A program made the position numbers and the translations under genes. Below, in pieces: positions 46,921 through 56,135 of a stretch of DNA of 64,000 bases (its first letter is position 1; every line of letters starts with the position of its first letter). The DNA comes from Microbacterium dextranolyticum (GTDB lineage Bacteria; Actinomycetota; Actinomycetes; Actinomycetales; Microbacteriaceae), in contig NZ_JAFBBR010000001.1 in the NCBI RefSeq assembly GCF_016907295.1, forward strand, positions 2,170,001 through 2,234,000. Direction: 5' to 3'. The notes below the pieces were generated by a model. It worked only from the letters and a program-made list of their open reading frames with translations. It made no database searches and was not told the DNA's origin.

Positions 46921-49900
46921 GATGTCGACTGGTAGGCGCGCACCTTCACCGCACGCCAGGGGCCGATGGGGTTGCCGCTCCACCGCGAGCCGACCGGAAC
47001 CGACTCGCCGCGCATGACGAGTGAGGCGGGCCCCACCGTCGCGTGGGCGCCGATCGAGGCCGCCGGGAGGATGACACTGTGCGGGCCGAGGGTTGCCCCG
47101 GCTTCGAGTTCGACGGTGTCCATACTCATGATTCGATCATGGAACAGGTGGGTCTGCACAACGCAGCCGCGGTTCACGGTCGCGCCGTCACCGAGGGTCA
47201 CGAGGTCGGGCTCGGGCAGCCAATAGCTGTCGCACCACACGCCGCGGCCGATCGTCGAGCCGAGCGAGCGCAGCCACACCGCGAGGGCGGGCGTGCCCGC
47301 GGCGGACCGGGCGAACCACGGGGCGGCGACCATCTCGGTGAACGTATCGGACACCTCGGTGCGCCAGACGAAGCTCGACCACAGGGGCTGCTCGCCCGCG
47401 CGGATGGGGCCCACGATGATCCACTTCGCCGCCGTCGAGATGCCCGCCGCGACCGCGCCGGCCAGCAGCAGCACGATGCCGGAGAGAAGGATCGCGATGA
47501 CGAGGCCTCCCGCCTCGATCATCCAGGCGAGCACGAACAGCACGGTGACGCCCAGCGCGCACGTGACCACGACGGGGATGAAGCGGCACAGCTCCCACAG
47601 TGTCCGCGCGACGCGCAGTCGGGCCCGCGGCTGATAGGTGCGCGTCTCGTCGCCCTCGGCCGAATGACGGCGCAGGCGGACGGCCGGCGAGCCGAGCCAC
47701 GACGACCCGGCCTTCGCTTTGGCCGGGGCCGCGGAGAGCACCGCGACCAGGCCGTCGCGCGGTACGCGGTGGCCGGGGGCGGCCATTCCGGAGTTGCCGA
47801 GGAAGGCGCGCTTGCCGATCTGCACGCGGCCCAGGCGCATCCATCCGCCGCGCAGCTCGTACGAGGCGACCATGGTGTCGTCGGCGAGGAAGGCACCGTC
47901 TTCGATGCGTGTCATCGAGGGGATGAGCAGCACCGTCGAGGCCTCGACGTCGTGGCCGACGCGGGCACCCAGCATCCGCAGCCACACCGGAGTGAACAGG
48001 CTCGAGTACAGCGGGAACAGGATCGTGCGTGCCGAGTCGAGGAGCCTCTCGGTCGTCCACGCCTGCCAGCCGACGCGACTGCGAACGGGATGGATGCCCT
48101 CGGTCAGACCGATCGACAGCAGGCGCACGGCGCCGACGACCGCCACCGCGAAGACCAGACCGGCGGCGACGACGCCCGGCACGAGCCACACGAGGGCGCC
48201 GAGGAAGGCGTGTCCGAGGGAATCGGCGCCGGCGATCCCCTGTGCGACGACGAGTCCCCCGATGGCGAAGGCGGCGAGCGGGAGGAGCGCCAGAGCCACC
48301 GCCGAGGCGGCGTACGCCCACAGCCACCGCGTCGGGGCGGGCGCCCGCTCGGTCGGCCAGGGTGCGGCACCGGCAGGCGAGGGCGAACCCGCGCCGCCGA
48401 TCCGCTCCGCCGGCGATCCCGCCCACACTTGGTCGGCGCGGACGCGGCCGAACACCGCCGAGCCGGGGGCGATCTCGGCACGTCGGCCGATGCGCGTGCC
48501 GGGGGCCAGTGTGCTGCGTGAACCGACGGTCGCCTCGGCGCCGATCCGGATGCCGCCGATGCGCACGACGTCACCGTCGATCCAGTACCCCGACAGGTCG
48601 ACCTCGGGCTCGACCGCCGCCCCATCTCCGATCTCGAGCATTCCCGTGATGGGCGGAAGGGCATGCAGGTCGACGCCCGCGCCGATGCGCGCGCCCAGCG
48701 CACGCGCGTAGTAGCTGATCCATGGCGCCCCGGAGAGACCGACGGCATCGACCTGATCGGCGATCTGCGCGGCGAGCCACAGTCGCACGTGCACACCCCC
48801 GCCGCGAGGATAGTCGCCGGGCCGCAGCCCCGCGAGGAGCACGCGGGCCGCGACGACGGCCAGCCCCATCCGACCGAACGGCGTGGCGAACACGAGCAGC
48901 CCCACCACCAGCAGCCACAGCGGGGCGTCGGGCAGCACCTCGAACCCGGGGAACAGCTGCAGGATCGCCGATGCGGTCAGCAGATAGAGCATCCAGCGCA
49001 GTCCGCTGATGATGAACAGGGGCACCCCCAGCAGGGACTGCAGCCACTGCATCCGGCGCGGTGTGGGCTCAGGGCGGTGGAACGTGATGTCCTCGTCCTG
49101 CAGAGCGGATCCGAGCGCCTTGGCCATCGCGCTCAGCCGCGGCACGTCGTAGATGTCGGCGACGGAGAACTCCGGCACGCGAGCGCGGATGCGCGACACC
49201 AGCTGGGCGGCCGCGAGGGAGCCGCCACCGAGGTCGAAGAAGTCGGCCTTGCGGTCGGTGACCGGCATCCCGAGCACCGCCTGCCACTGCGCCGCGAGCC
49301 AGGCCTCTCCCGGCGACATGTCCGACACCGGCAGTTCGACGTTCGGCAACGGCCACGGGAGTGCGGCGCGGTCGACCTTGCCCGAGGTGCGCACGGGAAG
49401 GTCGTCGACGACGGCGAGCAAGGGCACCATCGGAGCGGGAAGACGCTCGGCGAGCGCGGCGCGCGCGGCCAACCGGTCGAAGTCGGCCGGCGCGGCCAGA
49501 TACCCGACGAGGACGGGCACGCCCGCCTCGGTCGTGCGCACCGCGGCGGCCGCACCGGTCACCCCGGGAAGATCCTGCAGGGCGTTCTCGACCTCGCCGA
49601 GCTCGATGCGGCGTCCGCCGACCTTCACCTGGTCGTCGGCGCGACCCTGGAAGATCAGCCCCTCCGGGTCGAAGCGCACGAGGTCACCCGATCGGTAGGC
49701 GCGCTCCCACCCGAGCGTCGGCATGGGCGCGTACTTCTCCGCGTCCTTCGCGGGGTCGAGGTAGCGCGCGAGCCCGACGCCGCCGATGATCAGCTCGCCG
49801 ATGCCGCCGTCCGCGACGGGCTGCCCCTCGGCATCCACGACAGCGAGCGCCCAGCCATCCAACGGCAAGCCGATGCGCACCGGACCGTCGCCTCCGAGCG

Positions 49901-50882
49901 GGGCGGCGCAGGCGACGACCGTCGCCTCCGTCGGCCCGTAGGTGTTCCACACCTCGCGCCCCTCTGCGGCGAGTCGCGCGGCGAGCTCGGGCGGGCAGGC
50001 CTCGCCGCCGAAGATGAGCAGCCGCACGTTCTCGATCGCCGACGTCGCCCACATCGCCGCGAGGGTCGGAACCGTCGAGACGACCGTGATGCCCTGCCGC
50101 AGCAGCCACGGACCCAGGTCTTCGCCGGAGCGCACGAGCGCACGGGGTGCGGGAACGAGGCACGCGCCATGTCGCCACGCGAGCCACATCTCCTCGCACG
50201 AGGCGTCGAAGGCGACCGACAGCCCCGCGAGCACCCGGTCGGACGGGCCGAGCGGCCCGTCCTGCAGGAACAGGCGCGCCTCGGCATCGACGAACGCGGC
50301 CGCCGAGCGGTGGCTGACGGCGACGCCCTTGGGCAGGCCCGTCGACCCCGAGGTGAAGATGATCCACGCGTCGTCGTCCACCGTGGGCGGCGGGACGGCG
50401 ACGATCGCGTGCGTCGACGGGTGCGGGGCGTCCCCGGCGAACAGACCCACCGGGTCATCTCCCCCGATCTCGTCGTCGGGCGCCTCGGCCGCCGGGGTGT
50501 ACTCACCCGTCCCAGTCACGATGCCGCGCACGCGCGCCTCGCCGAACACGAGGCGCGCACGCTCGTCCGGGTCATCCGCATCGACGGGTACGTAGGCCGC
50601 GCCGGCCGCGATGATGCCCAGGATGCCGACGTACAGCTCCTTGGACCCGGACGGCATGCGCACGCCCACCCGGTCGCCGCGCCGCACCCCGGCCGCGTGG
50701 AGCCGGGCCGCCGTCGCGCCCACGCGCGCCATCAGCTCTCGGTAGCTGAGCGCCCCGGAGCCGTCGTCGATCGCGGATGCTTCGGGGTGACGCGCAGTGG
50801 TCTCGCGCAGGATGTCGATGAGCGTGCGGGCATCGGGTGCATCAGCCTCGCGATCGAGCACGCGCTGTGTCGTCGTCGCCAC
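46917..50882 (-). CDS. Pls/PosA-family NRPS-like synthetase with membrane C-terminus
   Basis: 1321 aa, GTG start. Adenylation domain (~20-510): A3 FTSGSTGLPKGV, A5 NTYGPTE, A7 YRSGDLV, A10 RTSGKVDRAALP. Carrier domain with Ser near 553 in DLGGGSLAAAQL. Then about six TM helices in three pairs (around 640-710, 870-950, 1130-1190), alternating with left-handed beta-helix segments (hexapeptide repeats, e.g. IRIGAEATVGSRSTL, GATLGPHSVILPAASIGAHATVGP). No condensation or thioesterase domain. The architecture resembles poly-epsilon-lysine synthetase. Product unknown. Confidence 0.88.
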   Translation of the reverse strand: MATTTQRVLDREADAPDARTLIDILRETTARHPEASAIDDGSGALSYRELMARVGATAARLHAAGVRRGDRVGVRMPSGSKELYVGILGIIAAGAAYVPVDADDPDERARLVFGEARVRGIVTGTGEYTPAAEAPDDEIGGDDPVGLFAGDAPHPSTHAIVAVPPPTVDDDAWIIFTSGSTGLPKGVAVSHRSAAAFVDAEARLFLQDGPLGPSDRVLAGLSVAFDASCEEMWLAWRHGACLVPAPRALVRSGEDLGPWLLRQGITVVSTVPTLAAMWATSAIENVRLLIFGGEACPPELAARLAAEGREVWNTYGPTEATVVACAAPLGGDGPVRIGLPLDGWALAVVDAEGQPVADGGIGELIIGGVGLARYLDPAKDAEKYAPMPTLGWERAYRSGDLVRFDPEGLIFQGRADDQVKVGGRRIELGEVENALQDLPGVTGAAAAVRTTEAGVPVLVGYLAAPADFDRLAARAALAERLPAPMVPLLAVVDDLPVRTSGKVDRAALPWPLPNVELPVSDMSPGEAWLAAQWQAVLGMPVTDRKADFFDLGGGSLAAAQLVSRIRARVPEFSVADIYDVPRLSAMAKALGSALQDEDITFHRPEPTPRRMQWLQSLLGVPLFIISGLRWMLYLLTASAILQLFPGFEVLPDAPLWLLVVGLLVFATPFGRMGLAVVAARVLLAGLRPGDYPRGGGVHVRLWLAAQIADQVDAVGLSGAPWISYYARALGARIGAGVDLHALPPITGMLEIGDGAAVEPEVDLSGYWIDGDVVRIGGIRIGAEATVGSRSTLAPGTRIGRRAEIAPGSAVFGRVRADQVWAGSPAERIGGAGSPSPAGAAPWPTERAPAPTRWLWAYAASAVALALLPLAAFAIGGLVVAQGIAGADSLGHAFLGALVWLVPGVVAAGLVFAVAVVGAVRLLSIGLTEGIHPVRSRVGWQAWTTERLLDSARTILFPLYSSLFTPVWLRMLGARVGHDVEASTVLLIPSMTRIEDGAFLADDTMVASYELRGGWMRLGRVQIGKRAFLGNSGMAAPGHRVPRDGLVAVLSAAPAKAKAGSSWLGSPAVRLRRHSAEGDETRTYQPRARLRVARTLWELCRFIPVVVTCALGVTVLFVLAWMIEAGGLVIAILLSGIVLLLAGAVAAGISTAAKWIIVGPIRAGEQPLWSSFVWRTEVSDTFTEMVAAPWFARSAAGTPALAVWLRSLGSTIGRGVWCDSYWLPEPDLVTLGDGATVNRGCVVQTHLFHDRIMSMDTVELEAGATLGPHSVILPAASIGAHATVGPASLVMRGESVPVGSRWSGNPIGPWRAVKVRAYQSTS

Positions 50883-50883
50883 G

Positions 50884-51519
50884 TCAGGAGAGCAGACCGA
50901 TGAGCGCGGCCTTCGTGAGGCGCGAGTAGCCGCTGTGACCGAGTGCGCGAGCACGGGAGCGCAGCTGGGCCACCGTGAGGCGCTCGAGGTCTCCGGCCGC
51001 GGGCGAGTCCTCGTCGTCGACGAGCATCAGCGGGGCGGACGCCGACTCGGGTTCGGGCGCCGGAGCCGACAGTGCTACGGCCAAGGCGTCGTCGGCCGCG
51101 GCGGCATCCAGTTCCGCCCGTGCAGCGACCTTTTCCGAGCGACGGGCGGCCTTTCGTGCCGCCTTCGCCTCGGCGGCACGCTGTGCGGCGACGCGCTCGG
51201 CCTCGGCGGCCGCGACGGCCGCACTGTGCGCCTCGGCGCGCAGGCGGGCCTTGCGCTCGGCGGCGGCGACGGCCTTCGCCACGGCGCGCTCGAGCCGGCG
51301 CGCGGCGCGCTCGGCGTCGTGGGCGACTTTGTCGGGCTTGCGCCGCAGCTTCTTCTTGGTCACGTCGGCGGCCTCGCGCGCATCGTCGATCACGTCGTCG
51401 AGCAGCCGCGCCTGCTTCTTCGGCAGCCTCTTCGCCGTCTTCTCGGCCCGCGTCACCGCTGCGGACGCCGCGCCGATCGCGTCGAGCGCAGCGCGCTCGG
51501 CCTTCTTCGTCTTCGCCAT
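50884..51519 (-). CDS. Ala/Lys/Arg-rich coiled-coil protein with SAP/Rho_N-like C-terminus
   Basis: 211 aa. Residues 1-140 are a highly charged Ala-rich helix (AKTKKAERAAL, RKARLRAEAHSAAVAAAEAERVAAQR), probably a coiled coil. After an acidic linker, the end reads LERLTVAQLRSRARALGHS then GYSRLTKAALIGLLS. That matches the pattern of SAP, HeH or Rho N-terminal helix-extended-loop-helix DNA/RNA-binding modules. It ends 1 nt before the NRPS GTG, so the two are one operon. Possible nucleoid-associated or ribosome-associated protein (inference). Confidence 0.75.
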   Translation of the reverse strand: MAKTKKAERAALDAIGAASAAVTRAEKTAKRLPKKQARLLDDVIDDAREAADVTKKKLRRKPDKVAHDAERAARRLERAVAKAVAAAERKARLRAEAHSAAVAAAEAERVAAQRAAEAKAARKAARRSEKVAARAELDAAAADDALAVALSAPAPEPESASAPLMLVDDEDSPAAGDLERLTVAQLRSRARALGHSGYSRLTKAALIGLLS

Positions 51520-51611
51520 GGGCCTCAGGATAGTCAGCCCACGTGAACGCTCCGGGAACGGCGGTTCCCCGAGCTTTCTCGCTCACGGCACGCCGTGATC
51601 ACGCGAACGCC

Positions 51612-51633
51612 GTTCACCTTCCGTTCACCGCCG
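51612..51633 (+). promoter_or_regulatory. PHO box upstream of pstS
   Basis: Two perfect-pattern 11-bp direct repeats, GTTCACCTTCC and GTTCACCGCCG, 87 bp upstream of the pstS GTG. This is the best PHO box in the window. A possible -10 lies around TCGTAAGA about 12 bp further downstream. Confidence 0.88.
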
Positions 51634-51719
51634 CAGCCCAGTCTCGTAAGAGAGGGTGTCTACCGTCTCGGACGTGCCCTGCACCGGGCCGCATTTCCCT
51701 GACACGTGAAGGATTCACA

Positions 51720-52841
51720 GTGAAGCTCACCCGCATCGCCCAGCTGGGCGCTGTCGCCGCCGTCGCGGCGCTCACCCTCGCCGGCTGCTCCTCGTCGGGC
51801 GGCGCCACGCCGTCGGAGAGCGCGTCCCCGACGGCGTCCGACGTCGCGTTCACGATCGACCCCAGCCTGTCCGGCACGATCACGGCAGGTGGCTCGAGCG
51901 CCCAGTCCAACGCCCAGCAGGCGTGGACGACGGCGTACAACGCCACCGCGAAGAACGTCACCATCAACTACGACAAGTCGCAGGGCTCCGGCGGCGGCGT
52001 CACCAACTTCCTCTCCGGCGCGTACGACTTCGCGGGTTCCGACTCGCCGCTGAACGCCGACCAGACCGCTCAGTCCAAGAGCATCTGCACCGCCGGTGGC
52101 GTGAACATCCCGATCTACCTCGACGGTGTCGCCATCATCTTCAACATCCCGGGCGTCACGAAGCTGCAGCTGAGCGGCGAGACGATCGCGAAGATCTTCG
52201 CCCTGCAGATCACCGACTGGTCCGACCCGGCCATCACGAAGGACAACGGCACGGCTCTCGCCGCCGGCGCGATCACCACGGTCGCCCGTTCGGACGGCTC
52301 GGGCACGACCCAGAACTTCACCAACTACCTGGCCGCGACGCAGTCCGCCGTCTGGACCTCGCCCGCGGGCAAGGACTGGCCGATCGAGGGCAACGTCTCC
52401 AAGCAGAAGGGCGGCTCGGGCGTCGTCGAGGCCGTCAAGGCCGGCTCGGGCACCATCGGCTACGCCGACCACTCCGCCATCGGCACGCTGAACTCGGCTG
52501 CCATCGTCACGAACGGCAAGGCCGTCGCGTTCAGCGGCGAGGCCGTGTCGAAGACGTTCGAGGCCGCCGCGGTCGCGAACCCGAACGGTGTCACCGGCGA
52601 CCTGTCGAAGAAGTTCGACTACTCCAAGCTCACCGCCGACTCCTACCCGATCCCGCTGGTCTCGTACGCGGTCGTCTGCTCCACGTTCAAGGACGCCAAG
52701 CAGGCTGACCTCGTCAAGTCGTACCTCGGCTTCGTCACCAGCTCGCTCGGCCAGTCGGTCGCCGAGAAGAACGCCGGCTCCGCTCCCCTCCCCGAGTCGG
52801 TTCTCGCCGACGCCGCGGCGACGCTGAAGGCCATCAAGTAA
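51720..52841 (+). CDS. pstS: phosphate-binding lipoprotein PstS
   Basis: 373 aa, GTG start. Lipoprotein signal with LTLAGC lipobox, Ser/Thr linker, then a periplasmic-binding fold: TITAGGSSAQSNAQQAW and YDKSQGSGGGVTNF (phosphate-loop residues), DFAGSDSPL, and RSDGSGTTQNF. Captures inorganic phosphate for PstCAB. First gene of the pst operon, controlled by the PHO box. Codon use is strongly biased and the GGATGCC motif is absent, as expected for a highly expressed gene. Confidence 0.97.
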   Translation: MKLTRIAQLGAVAAVAALTLAGCSSSGGATPSESASPTASDVAFTIDPSLSGTITAGGSSAQSNAQQAWTTAYNATAKNVTINYDKSQGSGGGVTNFLSGAYDFAGSDSPLNADQTAQSKSICTAGGVNIPIYLDGVAIIFNIPGVTKLQLSGETIAKIFALQITDWSDPAITKDNGTALAAGAITTVARSDGSGTTQNFTNYLAATQSAVWTSPAGKDWPIEGNVSKQKGGSGVVEAVKAGSGTIGYADHSAIGTLNSAAIVTNGKAVAFSGEAVSKTFEAAAVANPNGVTGDLSKKFDYSKLTADSYPIPLVSYAVVCSTFKDAKQADLVKSYLGFVTSSLGQSVAEKNAGSAPLPESVLADAAATLKAIK

Positions 52842-52897
52842 CACCTCGGCCCTGGTCCGGCCGGCGCTCATCCGAGCGTGCAGGCCGGGCCGGGCTG

Positions 52898-52934
52898 AGC
52901 AGAGTCGTCGGTCCGAGCGATCGACGATTCTGCT
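52898..52934 (+). promoter_or_regulatory. intercistronic hairpin pstS-pstC
   Basis: A 13-bp stem (52898-52910 with 52922-52934, one G-T pair) and 11-nt loop lies in the 176-bp pstS-pstC gap. It probably protects the pstS message or attenuates downstream transcription, keeping binding protein in excess over permease, as in other binding-protein operons. Confidence 0.6.
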
Positions 52935-52989
52935 GGGCCGGATCCCCGAACAGCCGCCCTCTGCGATCTTCCCGAACCGAGGAGAACAC

Positions 52990-53025
52990 ATGACCCTGCC
53001 CGACCTGGGGGTTCGACGTGACTGA
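52990..53025 (+). CDS. 11-codon leader ORF overlapping the pstC start
   Basis: ATG 52990 reads MTLPDLGVRRD then TGA at 53023-53025, 8 bases into pstC in another frame. It has the best ribosome binding site in the region (CCGAGGAGAACAC-ATG), whereas the pstC GTG has only a weak TGGGGG. Either a translational-coupling leader peptide or the sign of a 1-nt indel near the pstC start. Confidence 0.4.
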   Translation: MTLPDLGVRRD

Positions 53026-54019
53026 CGTCGCCACCGCCCCCGCGCAGAAGCCGGCGTCGAACATCGTCGGCAAGCGCCGCGCCGGAGACTCCGTCTTCCT
53101 CGGCCTGTCGACCACCGCCGCCGTGTCGATCATGATCATCCTCGCCGGAGTCGCGATCTTCCTGATCCTCAAGGGTCTGCCCGCGATCACCGCGAACTGG
53201 GGCGAGGGAGACCTCGCCGGCTACCAGAACAAGGACTGGGCGAACTTCTGGGACTACGTCGCCCCGCTCCTGTGGGGAAGCATCTGGGCGGCCTTCATCG
53301 CGATGATCCTCGGCACCCCCGTCGCCATCGGCATCGCGCTGTTCATCTCGCACTACGCCCCGCGCCGCATCGCCGGCTTCCTCGGCTACATCATCGATCT
53401 GCTCGCTGCCGTGCCGTCGATCGTGTTCGGCCTCTGGGGCATCATCGTGATGCGCCCGCTGCTGCTGCCGCTCGCCCAGTTCCTCAACGAGTACCTCGGC
53501 TGGATCCCGCTGTTCCAGGGCCCCGTCTCCAGCACCGGCTCGACGATGCTGGCCGGCGGCGTGGTGCTCGCGGTCATGATCCTCCCGATCGTCACCTCGA
53601 TCACCCGCGAGATCTTCCTGCAGACCCCGCGTCTGCACGAAGAGGCCGCCCTCGCCCTCGGCGCCACGCGCTGGGAGATGGTGCGCCTCGCGGTCATCCC
53701 CTACGCGCGCAGCGGTATGGTCTCGGCGACCCTGCTCGGCCTCGGCCGCGCCCTGGGTGAGACGATGGCGATCGCGCTCATCATCTCGCCGAGCCTGATC
53801 TTCTCGGTCGCCCTCCTCACGGACGGCTACAACTCGCAGACGATCGCGGCGAACATCGCCCTGAACTTCCCCATCGCCACCGACCTGCAGCGCTCGGCGC
53901 TCATCGGCACCGGTCTCATGCTGTTCGTGGTCTCGCTCGCGGTCAATATGCTCGCGCGCTACATCATCGCCGCGACCGGCCCCGGGGCCAAGGGCCGCAA
54001 GAAGGGAAAGCGCTCGTGA
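53018..54019 (+). CDS. pstC: phosphate ABC permease PstC
   Basis: 333 aa, GTG start at 53018. Six TM helices and the permease EAA loop (HEEAALALGATRWEMVRLAVIP). Forms the membrane channel with PstA. The start is uncertain because the strong ribosome binding site upstream serves a different frame (see leader ORF). Overlaps pstA by 4 nt. Confidence 0.95.
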   Translation: MTDVATAPAQKPASNIVGKRRAGDSVFLGLSTTAAVSIMIILAGVAIFLILKGLPAITANWGEGDLAGYQNKDWANFWDYVAPLLWGSIWAAFIAMILGTPVAIGIALFISHYAPRRIAGFLGYIIDLLAAVPSIVFGLWGIIVMRPLLLPLAQFLNEYLGWIPLFQGPVSSTGSTMLAGGVVLAVMILPIVTSITREIFLQTPRLHEEAALALGATRWEMVRLAVIPYARSGMVSATLLGLGRALGETMAIALIISPSLIFSVALLTDGYNSQTIAANIALNFPIATDLQRSALIGTGLMLFVVSLAVNMLARYIIAATGPGAKGRKKGKRS

Positions 54020-55113
54020 CCGAGATCACCTCGCCCGCGCCGGCATCCACGTCCGCGCTGTCCCTCACCAGCGGTCAGCTTCCCCGCTACATCGAGCCCG
54101 TCGCCCTCGCTGCGGCGCTCGCGGTCATCGCGGCGCTGCAGCTGGTCCTCGGCGGCTTCAACGTCGCGACCTGGCTGGTCTTCGGCGCGGTGCTGTACCT
54201 CGTCGCGATCGGCGTCTTCTCAACGATCGTCGAGGGCCGCCGCAAGGCCACCGACCGCGTCATCCGCGGTCTCGTCACCGCCGCCTTCGTGCTGGCCGTG
54301 GCACCGCTCGTCTCGACGCTGTGGACCGTCGTCTCCAAGGGCATGTCGGTGCTCTCCTGGAACTTCGTCACGCAGGTCGGCGGCACGGCCTTCGACCCGA
54401 ACACGCTCGCGGTCGTGTCGACGCCCGGAGCCCTCCAGGCGATCGTCGGCACGCTGATCATCACGGGAATCGCGGCCCTCATCTCGGTGCCGATCGGCAT
54501 CCTCGCCGCGGTGTACCTGGTCGAGTACGCGCAGCCGAACAACCCGCTGCGCCGCGCGATCACCTTCCTCGTGGACGTGATGACGGGCATCCCCTCGATC
54601 GTCGCGGGTCTGTTCGCGTTCTCGCTGTTCGCGCTGATCGTCGGCCCGAAGGCGTTCAGCGGCTTCTCGGCCTCCATCGCCCTGTGCGTGCTGATGATCC
54701 CGATCGTGATCCGTTCCACCGAAGAGATGCTGCGGCTGGTCCCCGGCGATCTTCGCGAGGCATCCCTCGCCCTCGGCGTGCCCCGCTCGGTGACGATCAT
54801 CAAGGTCGTGCTGCGCACCGCCGCCAGCGGCATCATCACCGGTGTCGTCCTGGCCGTCGCCCGCGTCGTCGGAGAGACCGCACCGATCTTCATCGCCGCC
54901 AGCTTCACCGACAACTTCAACGCCGACCCGTTCAACGGGCCGATGCAGACCCTCCCCGTGATGGCCTACACCGCCTACAGCTTCCCGGGGCAGGACATCG
55001 ACGCCTCCCAGGCACAGGCGTGGGGCGCGGCCCTGCTCCTGGTCATCCTCGTCGTCATCTTCAACCTGATCGCCCGGATCGTCGCGATGGTCTTCGCGCC
55101 GAAGGCACGCTAA
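54016..55113 (+). CDS. pstA: phosphate ABC permease PstA
   Basis: 365 aa, GTG start coupled to pstC. Three extra N-terminal hydrophobic segments (residues 30-110) precede the canonical permease domain, which has EAA loop [21 protein letters not shown] and [16 protein letters not shown]. Longer than the ~290-aa E. coli protein because of that N-terminal extension, common in actinobacteria. Confidence 0.95.
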   Translation: MTEITSPAPASTSALSLTSGQLPRYIEPVALAAALAVIAALQLVLGGFNVATWLVFGAVLYLVAIGVFSTIVEGRRKATDRVIRGLVTAAFVLAVAPLVSTLWTVVSKGMSVLSWNFVTQVGGTAFDPNTLAVVSTPGALQAIVGTLIITGIAALISVPIGILAAVYLVEYAQPNNPLRRAITFLVDVMTGIPSIVAGLFAFSLFALIVGPKAFSGFSASIALCVLMIPIVIRSTEEMLRLVPGDLREASLALGVPRSVTIIKVVLRTAASGIITGVVLAVARVVGETAPIFIAASFTDNFNADPFNGPMQTLPVMAYTAYSFPGQDIDASQAQAWGAALLLVILVVIFNLIARIVAMVFAPKAR

Positions 55114-55129
55114 GCAAGGAAAGGCACCT

Positions 55130-55909
<780 letters not shown>

Positions 55910-55921
55910 CGCCCGACGCGA

Positions 55922-55969
55922 CGAACGAGAACGCCGCCGGTCCGATCGGGCCGGCGGCGTTCTCGTTCG
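55922..55969 (+). terminator. pst operon terminator
   Basis: A perfect 19-bp stem (55922-55940 with 55951-55969) whose 10-nt loop can pair three more bases. It begins 12 bp after the pstB stop. Confidence 0.92.
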
Positions 55970-56023
55970 CGTTCGCGGTCGCGGTGAGGTCCGGAGGTGC
56001 GCTCGACCGTGTGGCGTCCGGGG

Positions 56024-56135
56024 ATGGCGCTCCGTCGCGCACTGCTCGAGAGTGGTGCTCCTTCGCGCGGCGTCCTGCAGCGGCGCTCACTCGCGCGGTG
56101 AGCGGGCGTGGTACTCAGTCGCGCGGTGAGAGGAG
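56024..56135. repeat. 28-bp minisatellite, four copies
   Basis: Four tandem units of exactly 28 bp start at 56024, 56052, 56080 and 56108. The first 18 positions are conserved (consensus GTGGYGCTCNNTCGCGCG), the last 10 variable. A weaker fifth copy precedes at 55996. The last unit contains the stop codon (56115-56117) and final codons of the aminotransferase gene. Confidence 0.85.

Noticed and set aside
55996..56135. Possible CRISPR array (28-bp periodicity)
   Set aside because: Units abut with only 10 variable bases, too short for spacers; repeats are degenerate and no cas genes are present.
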